Below, piece after piece: positions 14,489 through 26,492 of a DNA stretch of 64,000 nucleotides; position 1 is the stretch's first letter; every line of letters begins with the position of its first letter. Origin of the DNA: Motacilla alba alba (Eukaryota; Chordata; Aves; Passeriformes; Motacillidae); NCBI RefSeq assembly GCF_015832195.1, contig NC_052046.1, positions 41,178,473 to 41,242,472 of the forward strand, written 5' to 3'. The position numbers and the translations under genes are program-made. Below the pieces are notes generated by a model. The model worked only from the letters and a program-made list of their open reading frames with translations, had not been told where the DNA came from and searched no databases.

Positions 14489-15079
14489 TGTGCTGGTTTT
14501 GGCTGGGCTAGAGTTAACTTTTTCACAGTGTCAGTTATGGGGCTGCGTTTTGTATCTAGGCTGAACACAGCGTTGACAATATATAGACAATTTTGTTATT
14601 ACTGAGCAGGGCTTACACAGAGCCAAAACCTTTTCTGCCTTTTGTACTGCCAAATTGGGGAGGAAGTTGGGCGTGCATGGGAAGCTGGGAGGACACAGAG
14701 CCTGGCCAGGTGACTCAGACCGGCCAAAGGGACGTTCCAGACCATTTGACACCCTCAGTATTTAAAGCTAGGGGCAAGAAGGAGGAATGGGGAACATTCA
14801 GAGTGATGGCATTTGTCCTCCCAAGCCACTGTGAGGCTTGAGGGGGCCCTGCTGTCCTGCAGATGCAAAACACCTGCCCACCCATGGGAAGCAGGGAATG
14901 ACTTCTTTGTTTTTCTTTGCTTGTGTGCAGCTTTTGCATTCCCTATGCAAATGAATTGATCTCAACCCATTATTTTTCCAGCTTTTATCCTTACAGCTCT
15001 CTCCCTGATCCTGCTGGTAGGGCAGGTAGTGGGTGGCTGTGTCTGGTGCTTGGTTGCCGGTTGGGGTGAAACCATGACA
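14489..15079 (+). mobile_element. Solo LTR of an ERVL-like (class III) endogenous retrovirus, plus strand
   Basis: The element is 591 bp, begins TGTGCTGGTTTTGGCTGGG and ends GAAACCATGACA, and is flanked by a perfect 5-bp target duplication, acttg, at 14484-14488 and 15080-15084. Five-base duplications fit ERVL or ERV1 integration. The overall sequence closely resembles an abundant avian LTR that I associate with ERVL, from memory. A TATTTAAA promoter box is at 14759-14766. A normal poly(A) signal is not visible where expected (about 14940-14955), so it may have decayed. No internal retroviral genes adjoin it. Confidence 0.9.
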
Positions 15080-15156
15080 ACTTGTAAATCCTTGTCTTCT
15101 GGTCCCACCTTCCACTTTTAAACCCTTTCACCACTTGTTACATAGTTAGTAGTAGA

Positions 15157-16708
15157 TTGGGAGTTTTCAGGCAACTGGAGAAAGCCAGGTCTCAGGAACT
15201 GCCAGCTGAAAATCATATATCACTTTTTCCTTCAGGCAAGGGACAAGAACAATGCATCCCAATTAGCAGGAAATCAGACAAAGGAGGCAAGAAACCACTG
15301 CGGATGAATAAAGAACTGCTGTCATTCCTCAACTGTAAACAGGAAATACACAGACGAAAGAAGCAGGGTCAGGCCTCTTGGAATGAACACAGAGAGGTTG
15401 TCAGAGTAAGCAGAAATAAGGTGAGGAAGGCCAAGGCCTTGTATCTGGCCAAGGCTGTCAAGGAGAACAAGAAGGGCTTCTTCAAATACATCAGTAAGAA
15501 AAGGAAAACTAGGGATAATGTGAGCTTGTTACTGTATGGAAGAGGGACCCTGGTAACAGAGGACGCAGAGAAGGCAGAGTTACTGAATACCCTCTCTGCA
15601 CTGGTCTTCACTATGACCAGGCATCAGGAATCTCTGATCCAGGACACGGCGTAAGGGAATGTTGACTTTCCCTTGGTCGAGGTGGATTGGGTAAGAGAAC
15701 ACGTAGGCAAACTTGACATCCACAGGTCCATGGGCCCTAATGGAATGCACCTCAAATCCTTAGGGAGCTAGTGCCCTATTCTATAGGTCAGCTCTATCCA
15801 CATGGATGACAAGAAGATGATCAGGAGTAACCAGCATGGATTCAATAAAGGTAAATCATGCTTTACCAATCCAATTTTCTTTTACAATGAGACAACTACC
15901 TGGATGGATGAGGGGAGAGCGGTGGATGTTGTGTGTGTTGACTTCAGCAAGGCTTTTGACACTGTCTCTCGCAGCATCCTCATAGGCAAACTCAGGAGGA
16001 CTGAACGAGGGGACCATGAGAGCTGGCTGAATAAGAATCAGTGAAACAGGGTCAAGTTGGAGATCTGTCACTAATATTCCATACTGGGCTCAGCCTGGTT
16101 TGCTCTATCCATCAATGATTTGGGTGGAGGGCAGATGCCTCCTCAGCAAGTTCACTGATGACCCAAAGCTGGTGGGAGTGACCAGTAGCCCAGAGAGCTC
16201 TGCAGCTCTTCAGAAGGAATTTGACAGGTTGGAGAGTTGGGCAGAGAAAAGCTGTCTGAAATTCAACAAAGGCACATACAGTGAGTATTGTTCCTCCTCT
16301 GGGGAGGAACAACCCCAGGCACCAGCGCAGGCTGGGGTGACCTGCTGTAAAGCAGCTCTGCAGAGAAGGACCTCGGGTGTCCTGGTGGACAATGAGCTGT
16401 CCATGAGACAGCACTGTGCCCTGGGATACATTGAGAAGAGCATCACCAGCAGGTCAAGGGAGGTGTTCCTGCCCCTCTGCTCAGCCCTGGCAGGGCTGCA
16501 TTTAGAGTTTTGTGTCCCGTTTTGGGCTCCCTGGTTCAAGACAGACAAGGACACACTGGAGCAGGTCCATTGGAGGGCCACAAAGATGATTAAGGGACTG
16601 GAGCATCTTTCTTATGAGGAAAGGCTGGGCAAGCTGGGTCTGCTCAGACTCAAGAAGAGACAATTGCGGGAGGACCTTATCAATGTCTATAAGTATATGA
16701 AGGGATAG
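15157..16708 (+). pseudogene. Remnant of CR1 ORF2 (reverse transcriptase), broken
   Basis: Three open segments together represent a degraded CR1 polyprotein. 15157-15654 is the basic linker before RT, with the CR1-typical stretch KKGFFKYISKKRKTRDNV and then EDAEKAELLN. 15802-16044 carries part of the palm with [15 protein letters not shown]. 16100-16708 carries a diverged second catalytic region, FTDDPKLVG in place of the family's FADDTKLG, and the C-terminal thumb (SCLKFNKG, LGYIEKSITSRSREV, LEQVHWRATKMIKGLEHLSYEERL). Deletions and frame changes separate the segments and the catalytic box has lost its consensus, so no active enzyme is encoded. Confidence 0.85.
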
Positions 16709-17002
16709 TGTCAAGAGGATGGAGCCAGGCAGCAAGCAAGGACAAGACGCAATGGGCAGAAACTGATGCACAGAAGTTCATCATGAACATGAGGAAGAAT
16801 TTCTTCACTGTGTAGGTGACTGGGCACTGGAACAGATTGTACAAAGAGAGTGTGGAGTTTCCCTTGTTGAGATTTTCAAGAACCATCTGGATGCAATCCA
16901 GTGCCAAATGCTCTGGAATGACCCAGCTTGAGCAGAGGTTAGACTAGATGACCCACTGTAGACCCTTCCAATTTTATTCCTTTTGTGATTCTGCGATTCT
17001 GC
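15157..17002 (+). mobile_element. CR1 LINE, 5'-truncated with internal deletions (plus strand)
   Basis: This CR1 copy covers the region from the endonuclease-RT linker to the 3' end. The 3' terminus is clear: diverged …ttagactagatgaccc… followed by the octamer-type tail gattctgcgattctgc ending near 17002. Two internal gaps are visible. The usual RT finger region (EDPGNYRPVSLTSVP in related copies) is lost around 15770. A second gap falls around 16045-16090, between the AFDTVSRSIL box and the INDL/FTDDPKL region. The start is uncertain and may lie up to 70 bp earlier, close to the preceding LTR. Confidence 0.9.
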
Positions 17003-19919
17003 AAAGATGAGCCACTCCTTCAGGTCTAAATTGCTTCTCCACAAAAAAAACCTGGAATATCTGGGGGAGGGGAAATGAAATTGCAAAATTCTGACACAGG
17101 ATAAAAAAGTCTTTCCTCAAGAGGCCTAATCAGAGTTTGCCTGCCTTGTAACTTAACTTTGAAGTTACAGTATTGAAGTTATCTAGGCTTCCCTTACCTG
17201 ACAGTCTTGGAAGAAATTACATGTCTAAACAGACAACAAATAGCATTGTGACTGAAGAAAACAAAGAAAAATCTCATTTGCAGCACCTTGTATTAAACAC
17301 ACTTTCATCAGAATAAGTTTATGTGATGAATTTGTACCACTTGATGCTTTCAGTTCAGAGGAGTCCTAACATGTAGCTTTTCATACAGCTTTACCCTCAG
17401 ACAGCACTAATGACAAGAGTCTGACACCCCTCTGAGTCACTCGGGTGCTTATTTGCACCATGAAGGCACATCTTTAATATGTGCTCTCTGTTGGTTCATG
17501 CCCAGAGGATGGGCATGCAAGACACCTGCACAGCTCTGGAAGAAACCAGACTTCCAGCTGCACGTACAAAGCCCAACTTTGCATTCGCCGAAGCCATTTC
17601 CTTGAGAGATCTCCACTGGTAAAGAAGTGCTACTGCTGCTTCCTGTTCCCATTAGCCAGTTTGTATATTCTTGGATCAGAAGGAATTCTCTTTCCAGAAG
17701 AACCCACTCAGTGTTACCACTTACATAGAGTTGACAAAGTCTGTTTTCACTGGGAGCAAGATTCTAAGAGCAGGCCCATCAAGAACACAGTATCACAGTG
17801 AGCAGAAGACCCCACCCCTCCATGGAGTGATTAATGTTCTGGTCAGAAATCATGTCCTTCTGCCTGTTATCCACGTTTAATTAATTCCTCTTTGTGGGAT
17901 GAGAATCCTCTCAGAGTAATGCCTCTTGAAAACTGCCTGATATAATGGACCAGAATTCTAGACACCTAAATTCTAGACACTTCCCACAAATTTCAAGTTC
18001 ATAGAATTGAGTAGATGATTAGGGTTTTGTTAAAGACCGCTACCAACTTGGAGGACTGTAACTGATTATTGAACTTGGTGGAACAGGTATGTAAAATGAC
18101 TGAAAGTCCCTTTCTGATTGCATGCAATAGGAATTTTCCATCAGGTACTGAGCAACCCTATAAGGAAAAGAAGTATTATAGACAGCTAGAACAGCTGCCT
18201 CTTTGGTTAATCCTTTTTTTCCATGTCCCTTTCAGGAATGAGCAGGAAGTAAATATGCACTGTGTTCAGACTTATCATTTATTAGAGATTAAAGATAAAA
18301 TAATATTGTCTTCCATTAATATCAAGCATGATTAAAAATGGTGCTTTTGAACACCCCAGGGACAACAGACCAGGACACACGTTTACCATGTAAGGGTCAT
18401 TCTTTTAGGAACAGGCTTCATAATTCAGGGAAAAAGACAAAATGGTGCCTCACTCAGTGCATCCTATTCTTTTCAGCGGAATGTTTTCCCTCCCAGCCAT
18501 TCCGCCCTTAAGGCAGTGAGCTGACTCATACTGTCTGCCAGACAGGGACACATTGCTATCAAGCAGTGGGTGGTGAGCAGAGAATTAAAATCCATGTGTT
18601 TTAACGGATGTTTCTCAGTATTGGTATTGTACCTGATTCAAGGAAAAATATCTAGTAACAAACTTAACTAATAGCTTATCTGGACCAAATGCAACTCTCA
18701 GACATTGACTTCCAATGCCAAGGGATAGAATTGTAAATCTGGACTCCATTCAAATACATAAAATATCTCCTTCCTAGTGGCTAAGCAAACAACCCTTTAT
18801 ACATCCACAAACACAGACAGCTGGAAGTGAATGACCTGACCTGTGGTACACAAAATCCACAGCTGAATTTTGTAACCAAGACCCTTCCTATTCTGTAATG
18901 GAAAAACTCTGGATTTGAGCTCCATCAGAGATCTTGCACTCTGTGCTGAAAGCAGCTCTTTAGTTCAGCTAGCTTATCACGGAAAAGCTAGCCATAAAAC
19001 TGTACCCAGCACAATTAGAATGGAATTTACCAGAAATCACATGTACATACACGAGGCTATAAGCAAACACAAAATGAATGTTTGTCCTTTACGTAATATT
19101 TGTCCAGGTTGTTCTTTCTCCTTCAGCATTTTGCAGAATTCTTATATATTTTGTCTGGAGTAGCTTCGTTGCTAATAACATCTTCTAAGATGAATACTAA
19201 TAAATATCTTTGTATATAAAAATAATGAGAAAATGTTTTTTAAAAACTAAAACCACTTTTTTTTTACATTTGTCTGAAATTTAAGGGAAAAAAAAAGCTA
19301 GAGATAAACAACAGAACAAATTTTCAAGGAACAAAGATGCATGGACACCATTGCACATCAATCACACATGCCTTAGGTGTCCTCTAACAATTAGTTCATC
19401 TCTGTTCTAAGTGGAGTTATAGCATCTAAGATACGATATGGCAGCTAATGCAAAAGAAATGTCTGCAAGGTGTAACTCCATCAACAAATATGAGAGCTCC
19501 ACCCACATGGTCACTACTCATGGACAAATACAGAAGTTAATGCGATAGCAGCCCTTTGTTTCATTTATAGCTACTACTCTGTCATTTGTGAACATCGGCA
19601 CTAAGGATGAGGGAGGTGGGAGTACTTTTTATTTATGTATGCCTCCCATCTGGTAAATACAGTTGTGTTAAGTTGCCTTAGATGCTATATGGAATGTGCA
19701 ACTTGTAAAAATTATGGGAATTATCTGCCGTGGCCACACACACAACCACAACACCAAATACACTCTAGCCTTTTAGCTGTTATTTCCCTTTTCTGTAAGT
19801 GTGACTCCTACAGACAATCAGGTTAACAAGATTAAAGTTGTTTAGTCATCCATGGAAAATATTCTCTAGCCCACATACACCAAACACCGAGTCTTTGGGA
19901 TATTTAAACCATTTTAGAT

Positions 19920-19953
19920 ATTCAATACTTCACCAGGAGTTGAAGTATTGAAT
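19920..19953. repeat. Perfect inverted repeat (13-bp stem, 8-nt loop)
   Basis: attcaatacttca and tgaagtattgaat are exact complements separated by the eight-base loop ccaggagt. Pairing may extend further with a bulge, because ttgggat near 19896-19902 complements atcccaa just after the right arm. No function is assigned. Confidence 0.75.
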
Positions 19954-20023
19954 CCCAAGATTTGTAAAAGAAACAAACCACCATCTTTCAGAATGCAAGC
20001 CTTGACTTTTAAGAGAATGGTAT

Positions 20024-20049
20024 GGGGGGAGTATGGGGGTGGGAGAGGG
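20024..20049 (+). other. Canonical G-quadruplex motif
   Basis: Four guanine runs of 6, 5, 3 and 3 bases are separated by loops of 5, 1 and 3 bases on the plus strand. This satisfies the standard intramolecular G4 pattern. It lies about 70 bp downstream of the hairpin at 19920-19953. Whether it folds or acts in vivo cannot be told from sequence. Confidence 0.7.
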
Positions 20050-20924
20050 ACAGAGGAAGAAAGAATACTTGAAATATTCTTACTTAGCTTCAAAATGACC
20101 CAGTTAGGAGTACAAGAGCTATACTTTGTTTTCTGCTCACACATTTCCTCCCCTAACAGCCCTTATGAAGCAAGTGACATGTAAAAGTGCCTCTTGAAAG
20201 ACACTGCAGTTCACAATCAAGCATGCTCTTGCTGGGTAATGAAGGAAAGATTTCAAGAGAAGATCAGCTTGGTTTGTTAAGTGTTTTGGCAAGTTCTCTG
20301 CATCTGTTTTTCATCAGAGCCTTGCCACTGAGCTGTAAGAAAAAATATAAATCATGCATTGACTCTCTTTTGCTCTGTGACATTGGGAGTCTAGTTACAG
20401 AAAGAAGGAGAACCAGTTTTTTGGAAAGCTGAATCACTTCACCTGTATGAGTTGGGTAAGGCTAAAGTACAAGGCAATCTCAGGCTGCACACAAAATGTG
20501 TGCACAATAAACCTTGGAAGTCACTATGTGTGTCTTCTAGGTGAATGGAAATTAAAAGGCAATGGGCAAAGATGCTTTAAAGTGAGTGACAGGCAGCAGT
20601 GGTCAGGCTTAGGTAAGGGCATTTACTGTAAAGCCCCCATGACTTCCCTCATTTTTGAGAAAATATGGAAGAAAGTACATTGAGAAAAAACTGTTGAAGA
20701 CAATGAAAAAGTCAAAGGCTAGATAATGCCTAGCTGTGGTTATTTTTGAATTACCATAGTAGTGCTTCTTCCACTACTTTGCACTCTACTATTGTTTTTT
20801 ATGACATAATAAGCCTATATAATCTGAAAATTTTCATAATTGCTTTCTGATCTCCCTTACTCAAGAAGTATTTCCTACAGTTTGCATCACTTCTCCCTCA
20901 TGCTTGTTTGTCCCAAACTTCAGT

Positions 20925-20971
20925 CAAACAAACAAAACCAAACCAAACCAAACCAAACCAAAACAAAACCC
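20925..20971. repeat. AAACC-type pentanucleotide microsatellite
   Basis: A run of about nine imperfect units of four to five bases (aaac, then aaacc repeated, then aaaac) occupies the interval. The middle is a clean AAACC array and the edges are degenerate. Confidence 0.9.
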
Positions 20972-21395
20972 TTGAAAACCTTCAAGAATGTAAGTACATT
21001 TGTTCTATTGAGCTCAGAATCTCCCTGTGGTATAGACTGTCTTTTTGGACCTGAATTGTGCAGCACCTTGCATTGTCACATTCTAATACATGGCTAATGG
21101 TCCTAAAAATGATAATTAAAATGTAATTAGTGCATGATAACTTATATGGAAAATTTTCACTGCATTTAATAACACATAATGATAACAGTGTACAAAGTAC
21201 AATAATAATAATGTCCCACCAATTTCTTTTATATATATGCATAATTAAGAAAACTTGCAAAAATGGGATAGTAGTAACATTTGGACGTTTAAAAGCACAT
21301 TTAAAAACCCGTTCAATTTTGTGTACTGAACAAATGGGCAGTGAATGATTTATTTTTAAAATGTAGCTATTTTTAATTCCAAATTATTTTCATAA
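20972..21395. other. AT-rich spacer, nothing recognised
   Basis: About 420 bp of AT-rich sequence runs up to the CR1 tail. It holds only short AT-rich runs, such as an aataataat triplet run near 21201-21210. Confidence 0.6.
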
Positions 21396-21838
21396 AATCA
21401 TAGAATAGTCAGGGTTGGAAGGGACCTCTGGAATTAATTTATGTCACTGCTTGAAGCAGGTCCAGTTAGATCAGGCTGCTCAGAGATTTGTCAAGTCAAA
21501 TTTTAGTTTCTCCAGGGTCAGTGACTTCACACACTCTCTTGGCTCTGTTTCAATGCCTGATCTCTCACATGGTTTTTCCTAATATATAATGGGATTTCTC
21601 ATGTTCCAGGTCATGTTCAGTGCATGTCAACCTGTTGGTATTCACCACTGGGGAGTGTTTGGGTCCATTTTCTCTGTTCACCAGAGAAAATGGTTCTCAC
21701 ACCAGGCATTTGTAGACAGGGAAAGGTTCTCTCCATCCCCTCCTCTTTCCCAGGCTGAACTAGCCCAGTGACCCTCACCTGCCCTTGAATGCCCTGTGCT
21801 CCATACCTGATCCTCACAGTGACCCTTCTCTGGACTTA
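21396..21838 (-). mobile_element. CR1 LINE 3' fragment (minus strand)
   Basis: The start aatcatagaatagtcaggg followed by ttggaagggacctct is the complement of the standard CR1 3' end. The sequence then follows the complement of the CR1 3' region, including …ctctttcccaggctgaactag… and …cccttctctggactt…. It is cut off at about 21838, where an oppositely oriented CR1 tail starts. Only about 440 bp are present and no intact RT region is included. Confidence 0.85.
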
Positions 21839-22047
21839 TCCAGGAAGAAATTCTTCACTGTGAGGGTGATGAAGCACTGGACCAGATTGCCCAGATAAGC
21901 TGTGGATGCTCCATGTCTGGAAGTGTTCAAGACCAGGCTGGCTGGAGCTCTGAGGTACCTGGTCTAGAGGGAAATCCCTGCTCATGTCAGGGGCTTGGAA
22001 CCAAATGACCTTTAAGACCCTTCCAACCCAAGCCATTCTATGATTCA
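21839..22047 (+). mobile_element. CR1 LINE 3' tail (plus strand)
   Basis: The first bases, aggaagaaattcttcactgt, followed by gagggtgatgaagcactgga, are the CR1 3' region. The end …gacctttaagacccttccaacc… followed by ccattctatgattca is the CR1 3' terminus. It is about 210 bp long and joins directly to the minus-strand CR1 at 21838, with their 5'-truncated ends abutting. Confidence 0.9.
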
Positions 22048-22844
22048 GGTGTGTCTGCACAGCAGTCCTTGCACACTGACTGCCCCAGCCAGTCTGGTAT
22101 TATTGCCATATTTCCAAGACTGCCATTCATCTCATCATCTGCATTGCCAAGAGACACATTGATCAATGCCGTGACACTTCCTCCTTGCCTGTATCCCAGA
22201 TATTTGTTAAGTTGTTGCAAGCCTGGGAATGAATAGAGTCTGTCTGCTGCTGACACAGAGCACAAGGTTTCAGCCACTCCCATCCCAATGCTCTCTGAGA
22301 TACTTTATGCTCCTCCATGTCCTCACTTCTCCCTTTAATCTGTGGCTTGGGCTTTTGCCCTCTGCAGGATATCGAAAAAAGCCTCATGGAGATCCTGTTC
22401 CTCCTTCCTAATGCTACAGCTGCTCATCTACTCTGACACTCTTGAAATGACATTTTCAAGCATGGAATCCATGACTGAGATTCAGAAAAGACACCTCTTC
22501 CTTATCGTCTTTACCATATGAACCTGAGTCAGTGGACTCAAGAAAATGTTAGTACCATTTGGCAGTTTGACCTTTTCCAGGTATGAGCATTTTAATACCT
22601 CCACATGGCCTCAGAAACCCATGTGTGACACACAATCCTGTGAGTGCCTTCTAGAGACAACTCTCTCCGAATCTACAGCAAGAGCCATGTGCCACAGTAA
22701 GCATTTCAAATAAAGATTAATGTTCACATCACAAATATTTCTAAAACACTTCTGCTTTCATGTTCATATGGAGAAAACAGTATTTTGCTCTCTACAAGAT
22801 GCCTGAGATGCTTTTATCTTGCTCTCAAGAGATGCTTCAATACT
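22048..22844. other. Non-coding spacer, no gene recognised
   Basis: There are about 800 bp between the CR1 pair and the next LTR. Several short open frames overlap on both strands and none resembles a protein. I could not align this stretch to the body of the minus-strand CR1, so I do not treat it as a continuation of that copy. Confidence 0.55.
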
Positions 22845-22850
22845 ATTAAG

Positions 22851-23486
22851 TGTTGTGGTGTGTGGTTTCATTTGTATAAGTTCGAGGTTGGTATGTTCTG
22901 TTCCTCCCCAGTTTGGTGGTTCTGCCCTGGTTCCTCCTCCTTGATACTACATTGTCAATCTTCCCGCCCTCTCCTCGATTGTCCTATGGTTAAGGAGTCA
23001 TTGTTATAACCCCTCCCCTGGGTTCCTATCCATCACTTGGCGGCTCCACCTTTTGTGCTAGAAGCTTCTGTCGGATCCGTCAAGCGATTGGCTCGAGAGC
23101 CAAGATCCCGCCTTTTAACTACTCCCATTTGATGACTGAGCAATCCATCATTGTGTTCCCCCGCCCCCCTGCTCCCTCATTGGATATTGGTTTGTCTCCG
23201 CCTCTGTTCCCACCCCCAGTCCATATACCCCTGTCGATTAGTTTTCGGGGTCTTTGTTCAGGTGGCCCCCTTGGAGCTTCAAAAAATGGGATTTGCCACT
23301 GGACAGAGTCCCTCTTTTCTTTTCACCTTTGCCATTGCTGCCTCGCAAGGAGATTCCAGCTAATTGACCTCCAGACGCCCCAGGCGATCTAGGAGAGTGC
23401 TCTCCTCGTGCTGCTAGCTGCGTGTCGGGCTAGCCGAAGCCGAGTCTCCTCCCCGGTCTGGGGAGTAGAGAAAGCACGAAGCAGCA
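22851..23486 (+). mobile_element. Solo LTR, ERVK-like (6-bp target duplication)
   Basis: The element is 636 bp, begins TGTTGTGGTGTG and ends CGAAGCAGCA. It is flanked by a perfect 6-bp target duplication, attaag, at 22845-22850 and 23487-23492. It is much richer in GC and CpG than its surroundings and has several CCAAT/ATTGG-type boxes (near 22977, 23086 and 23180), as in a retroviral promoter. The six-base duplication favours class II (ERVK). Orientation is given as plus because the TGT start fits the 5' end better. No clear AATAAA was found, so the strand is not certain. No internal retroviral sequence adjoins it. Confidence 0.8.
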
Positions 23487-26400
23487 ATTAAGTTTCTCAC
23501 CTTAGACAAAAAAGCAATAAATGATATGTGAAATAACCCATCATAGGCATAAACCAAATTACTTTTTTAATGCCCTTCTGAAATGCAAACATCTCCTTGC
23601 TGTTACTTACTGTTTGGCTCTTCATAATCAGAATGTGTTTGCCTGACTCAGAAGAACTCAAATAAAAGGGCTGTTTCTATACACCCTGGCAGACTTACTG
23701 GCAGAATTACCTGCTGTGGCTCTGTGGGTGAGCCTCAGCCATTCAGACAGTTGAGTAAGGGCTACTCCTAAAAGTCATGCCTGCATGCAGAAATTATCCC
23801 TGCCCAATCTGTAGCTTAGGGGCAGGGGAAAAGCTTCAAACAATCAACAAGAGATTATTCGATGCAATAAAACCAGAGCTCACAGTTCAGTCTCCTTCCT
23901 GTGCTCATTGTCTCCTCAGCCTGCTGTCAGCTGACACAGAGAAAGGAACTGTAATTCAGTTTATGGAATCAAGAAATGTTTTATCAGCTAATAACCCAGA
24001 AAGGCATTTTAATTCCAGTGCTTATCTTTATGAGGAGTATACTGACTGACTGTAATGAATTTTAAATATTTAGATGAGGGAAGGTCCTAATAGTCACTGC
24101 TATATGGAAGACCATGCTCTTCAGAACCTGAAAACCTGAAGGTCTGGCTATATCTCCCCAAAATTCAAACACGATATTTTTAAAGAATAATCCTTGTCCC
24201 TTCAGTTTTATTCAGAGTGAAGCAGAAAAGGAAAATTTGTTCATCTGCTGTCACTGAGTACCAGATTTCAGAACCATTGTTCACTGAGAGTTTGCAGGTC
24301 CGGGCACAGTCTCCTCCCATCCATCTCTGGGGACAAAGCAAACTTCCCCATGCCTCAAGAGAAGGCTGTAAACAGTGGCTGATCATCTGTATTATCTCCT
24401 GCCAAATTACACAGAAAAGCAGAGACCCATAGTCCTGAAAGCAGGTATGCCAAAAGACTTAACATTTATTCTTCTGCCCCATAACAAGTAACCAAGGCAA
24501 ATACCTAATCTGAACATTTCCCAATCTAGCCATCAGATGATCTTCTTTGCACAGCCATTTTCACTCTGGATCTCTGTGCCTGTAAAGATCTAAAGATCTC
24601 TTCCTTGAATAAAGAACAGCTGACTGAGATGACAGCTACAATCAGGTCTGTGATGAATGAAACAAAGATCCTGCAGGCCTGGGCTGGAAGCAGACCCTGG
24701 GGAAGGGTGACCTGAAACGATCACGGATTTACGCAGAGAGCAATGTACTTGACTTTGCAGAACCTGTTCACATGCTGACTACTGACAGGACACTGAGTGA
24801 AGATGTTCAAAGGCCAGTTCAGGATACAGTTACCTTCACAGTCATTGGGTCAGGGATTATCACCTTCCCTATTCAGAAGGGTTGTATGGCATTCTTTTTG
24901 TTTTTCCCCCTTTTGCAATAATATTAAAAGTCAGGGTGATAAATTGTGTGGTTTCTGTAGGCTATGTTATGAAGGGCAAGAGTTAAAATTAATGGGCTTG
25001 AGGAGGTGATTTGAAAATGCCATGTGAACAACCTGTTAGATTTTCTTTTTTCACTCCCCACCCATAGTCACCTGCTTTTACAAACAAGCTGCCAGTGGTA
25101 GCAGGCTGCTTCATGTTTCAAAAGGGTATGTCATCAAAAACAACAAGAAAATCCTTCCTTGGTTATTTAAGAGCAAGTTTCATTATTCAGTTTTTTCACT
25201 GCCAGAACGATGTAATGATTCATCTCCTATGTCAAGAGCCAACAACCTACTACAGGGCTGAATTTATCCAAGCACTGACACAGGGAAAATTTGGGTTAAA
25301 TTCAGTTAATCTCTTCCAGAAACATGGTTAAGAACATGTTTTTAAGATTTTTACCCTTGTCCTTGACACAAAAGGGATATTGTCACTTCCCCAAATTTGC
25401 AGGGCCAATGAAAAATAGAACTTCTCTGAAGGGGAGAGTAGGAGAAGAGGTAAAAATATTTTCTAATAACTTCAAGTATAGTAAGTCAGCTTCAGGTTGC
25501 CCTGGGTAGACTTCTTAGTGAGGTAATTTTCTGCTCAAAAAAATGGTCTGTGCATACATTTCTGAGCAACGATTTCTATGTTCATTTTCCCAATACTAGG
25601 TCCCATGTAAAAAGTTTGTCCAATGACAGTGAAACTGAGATTTCAATATTAGGCCAAAACCATGGCCCATTTTCATTAAATTTAGCAATTTCCAGCCCCT
25701 GGTATCAGGATGTGAGAGGATGGAAGAGATAGAGTTAAAAGGCTACCTTACCTATCCTAACAAATCTGTTCAGAGCTAAATAAATAGCTATATTTTATGT
25801 GCTCAATCAAGCACTTTATGAAGTGTATGAATATCAAGTGCTATACGAATATGAAACAGAAGACATAATTTTGTTTTTATGAAAGTTTGAAAAATACTAA
25901 ACAAACAAGTTGAAGACAACAGGAAAATGACATTAAAAATAAATCAGTATTTCAAGAGAACCCCCAAAATAACTGAAGCAAATTTCTGCCTTACTGTAAA
26001 GAATTCCTTTGTTCTCACAAGAAGCTGAACTGTGACTGTGCCTCTAATTTTTGGGAGTCTGAACTATGCTGCAGATTTGCTTCATATTGTCTTCTGCCAT
26101 CTTCCTGTAGATATCCTACCTCATGGGAAAAGGCAAGGGGCAAGCAGAGGCTGTCAGGTTTTTTCAGGCGCTTGCTGATGAGTTAGATGTAGGTCTCTTT
26201 TCATCTTTCATTCAATATTGGTGAAAAACTAAGTGAAAATTCTGTGTGAAGGAGTTTGCTCTTATCCCATGCTTGCAAAAACCATTCTGAACATGGGAGA
26301 TTTTGGCTCAGTAACTTCAGACATGCAACTCAAGGCTGGATAATTAAAACCTAACCTCAAGTCAGACGCTCCAATGTCTCGTCCTTAGAGCGAAATCCAA

Positions 26401-26492
26401 AAAGTCAGCAACAGTAAAATGTCCCTGCATGTTGAAGCAGAGGGGTAAAAATACTCAAGGAAGGAGGTACAACAAAAATAGCTGCCTTGCAG

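Larger units (their letters stand above)
17003..20924. other. Non-coding sequence, no gene recognised
   Basis: Short open frames of up to about 106 codons occur, but none resembles a known protein. The only structures noticed are a hairpin at 19920-19953 and a G-quadruplex motif at 20024-20049. The rest appears to be unique AT-rich DNA. Confidence 0.6.

Noticed and set aside
13595..15079. The two LTRs as the ends of one provirus
   Set aside because: They differ in sequence, length, orientation and target duplication, and the spacer holds no retroviral genes.
16112..16581. Minus-strand open frames inside the CR1
   Set aside because: They are shadows of the plus-strand reverse-transcriptase remnant.
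22048..22430. Continuation of the minus-strand CR1 beyond the plus-strand tail
   Set aside because: The order of words does not match the CR1 body as seen at 6370-7745.
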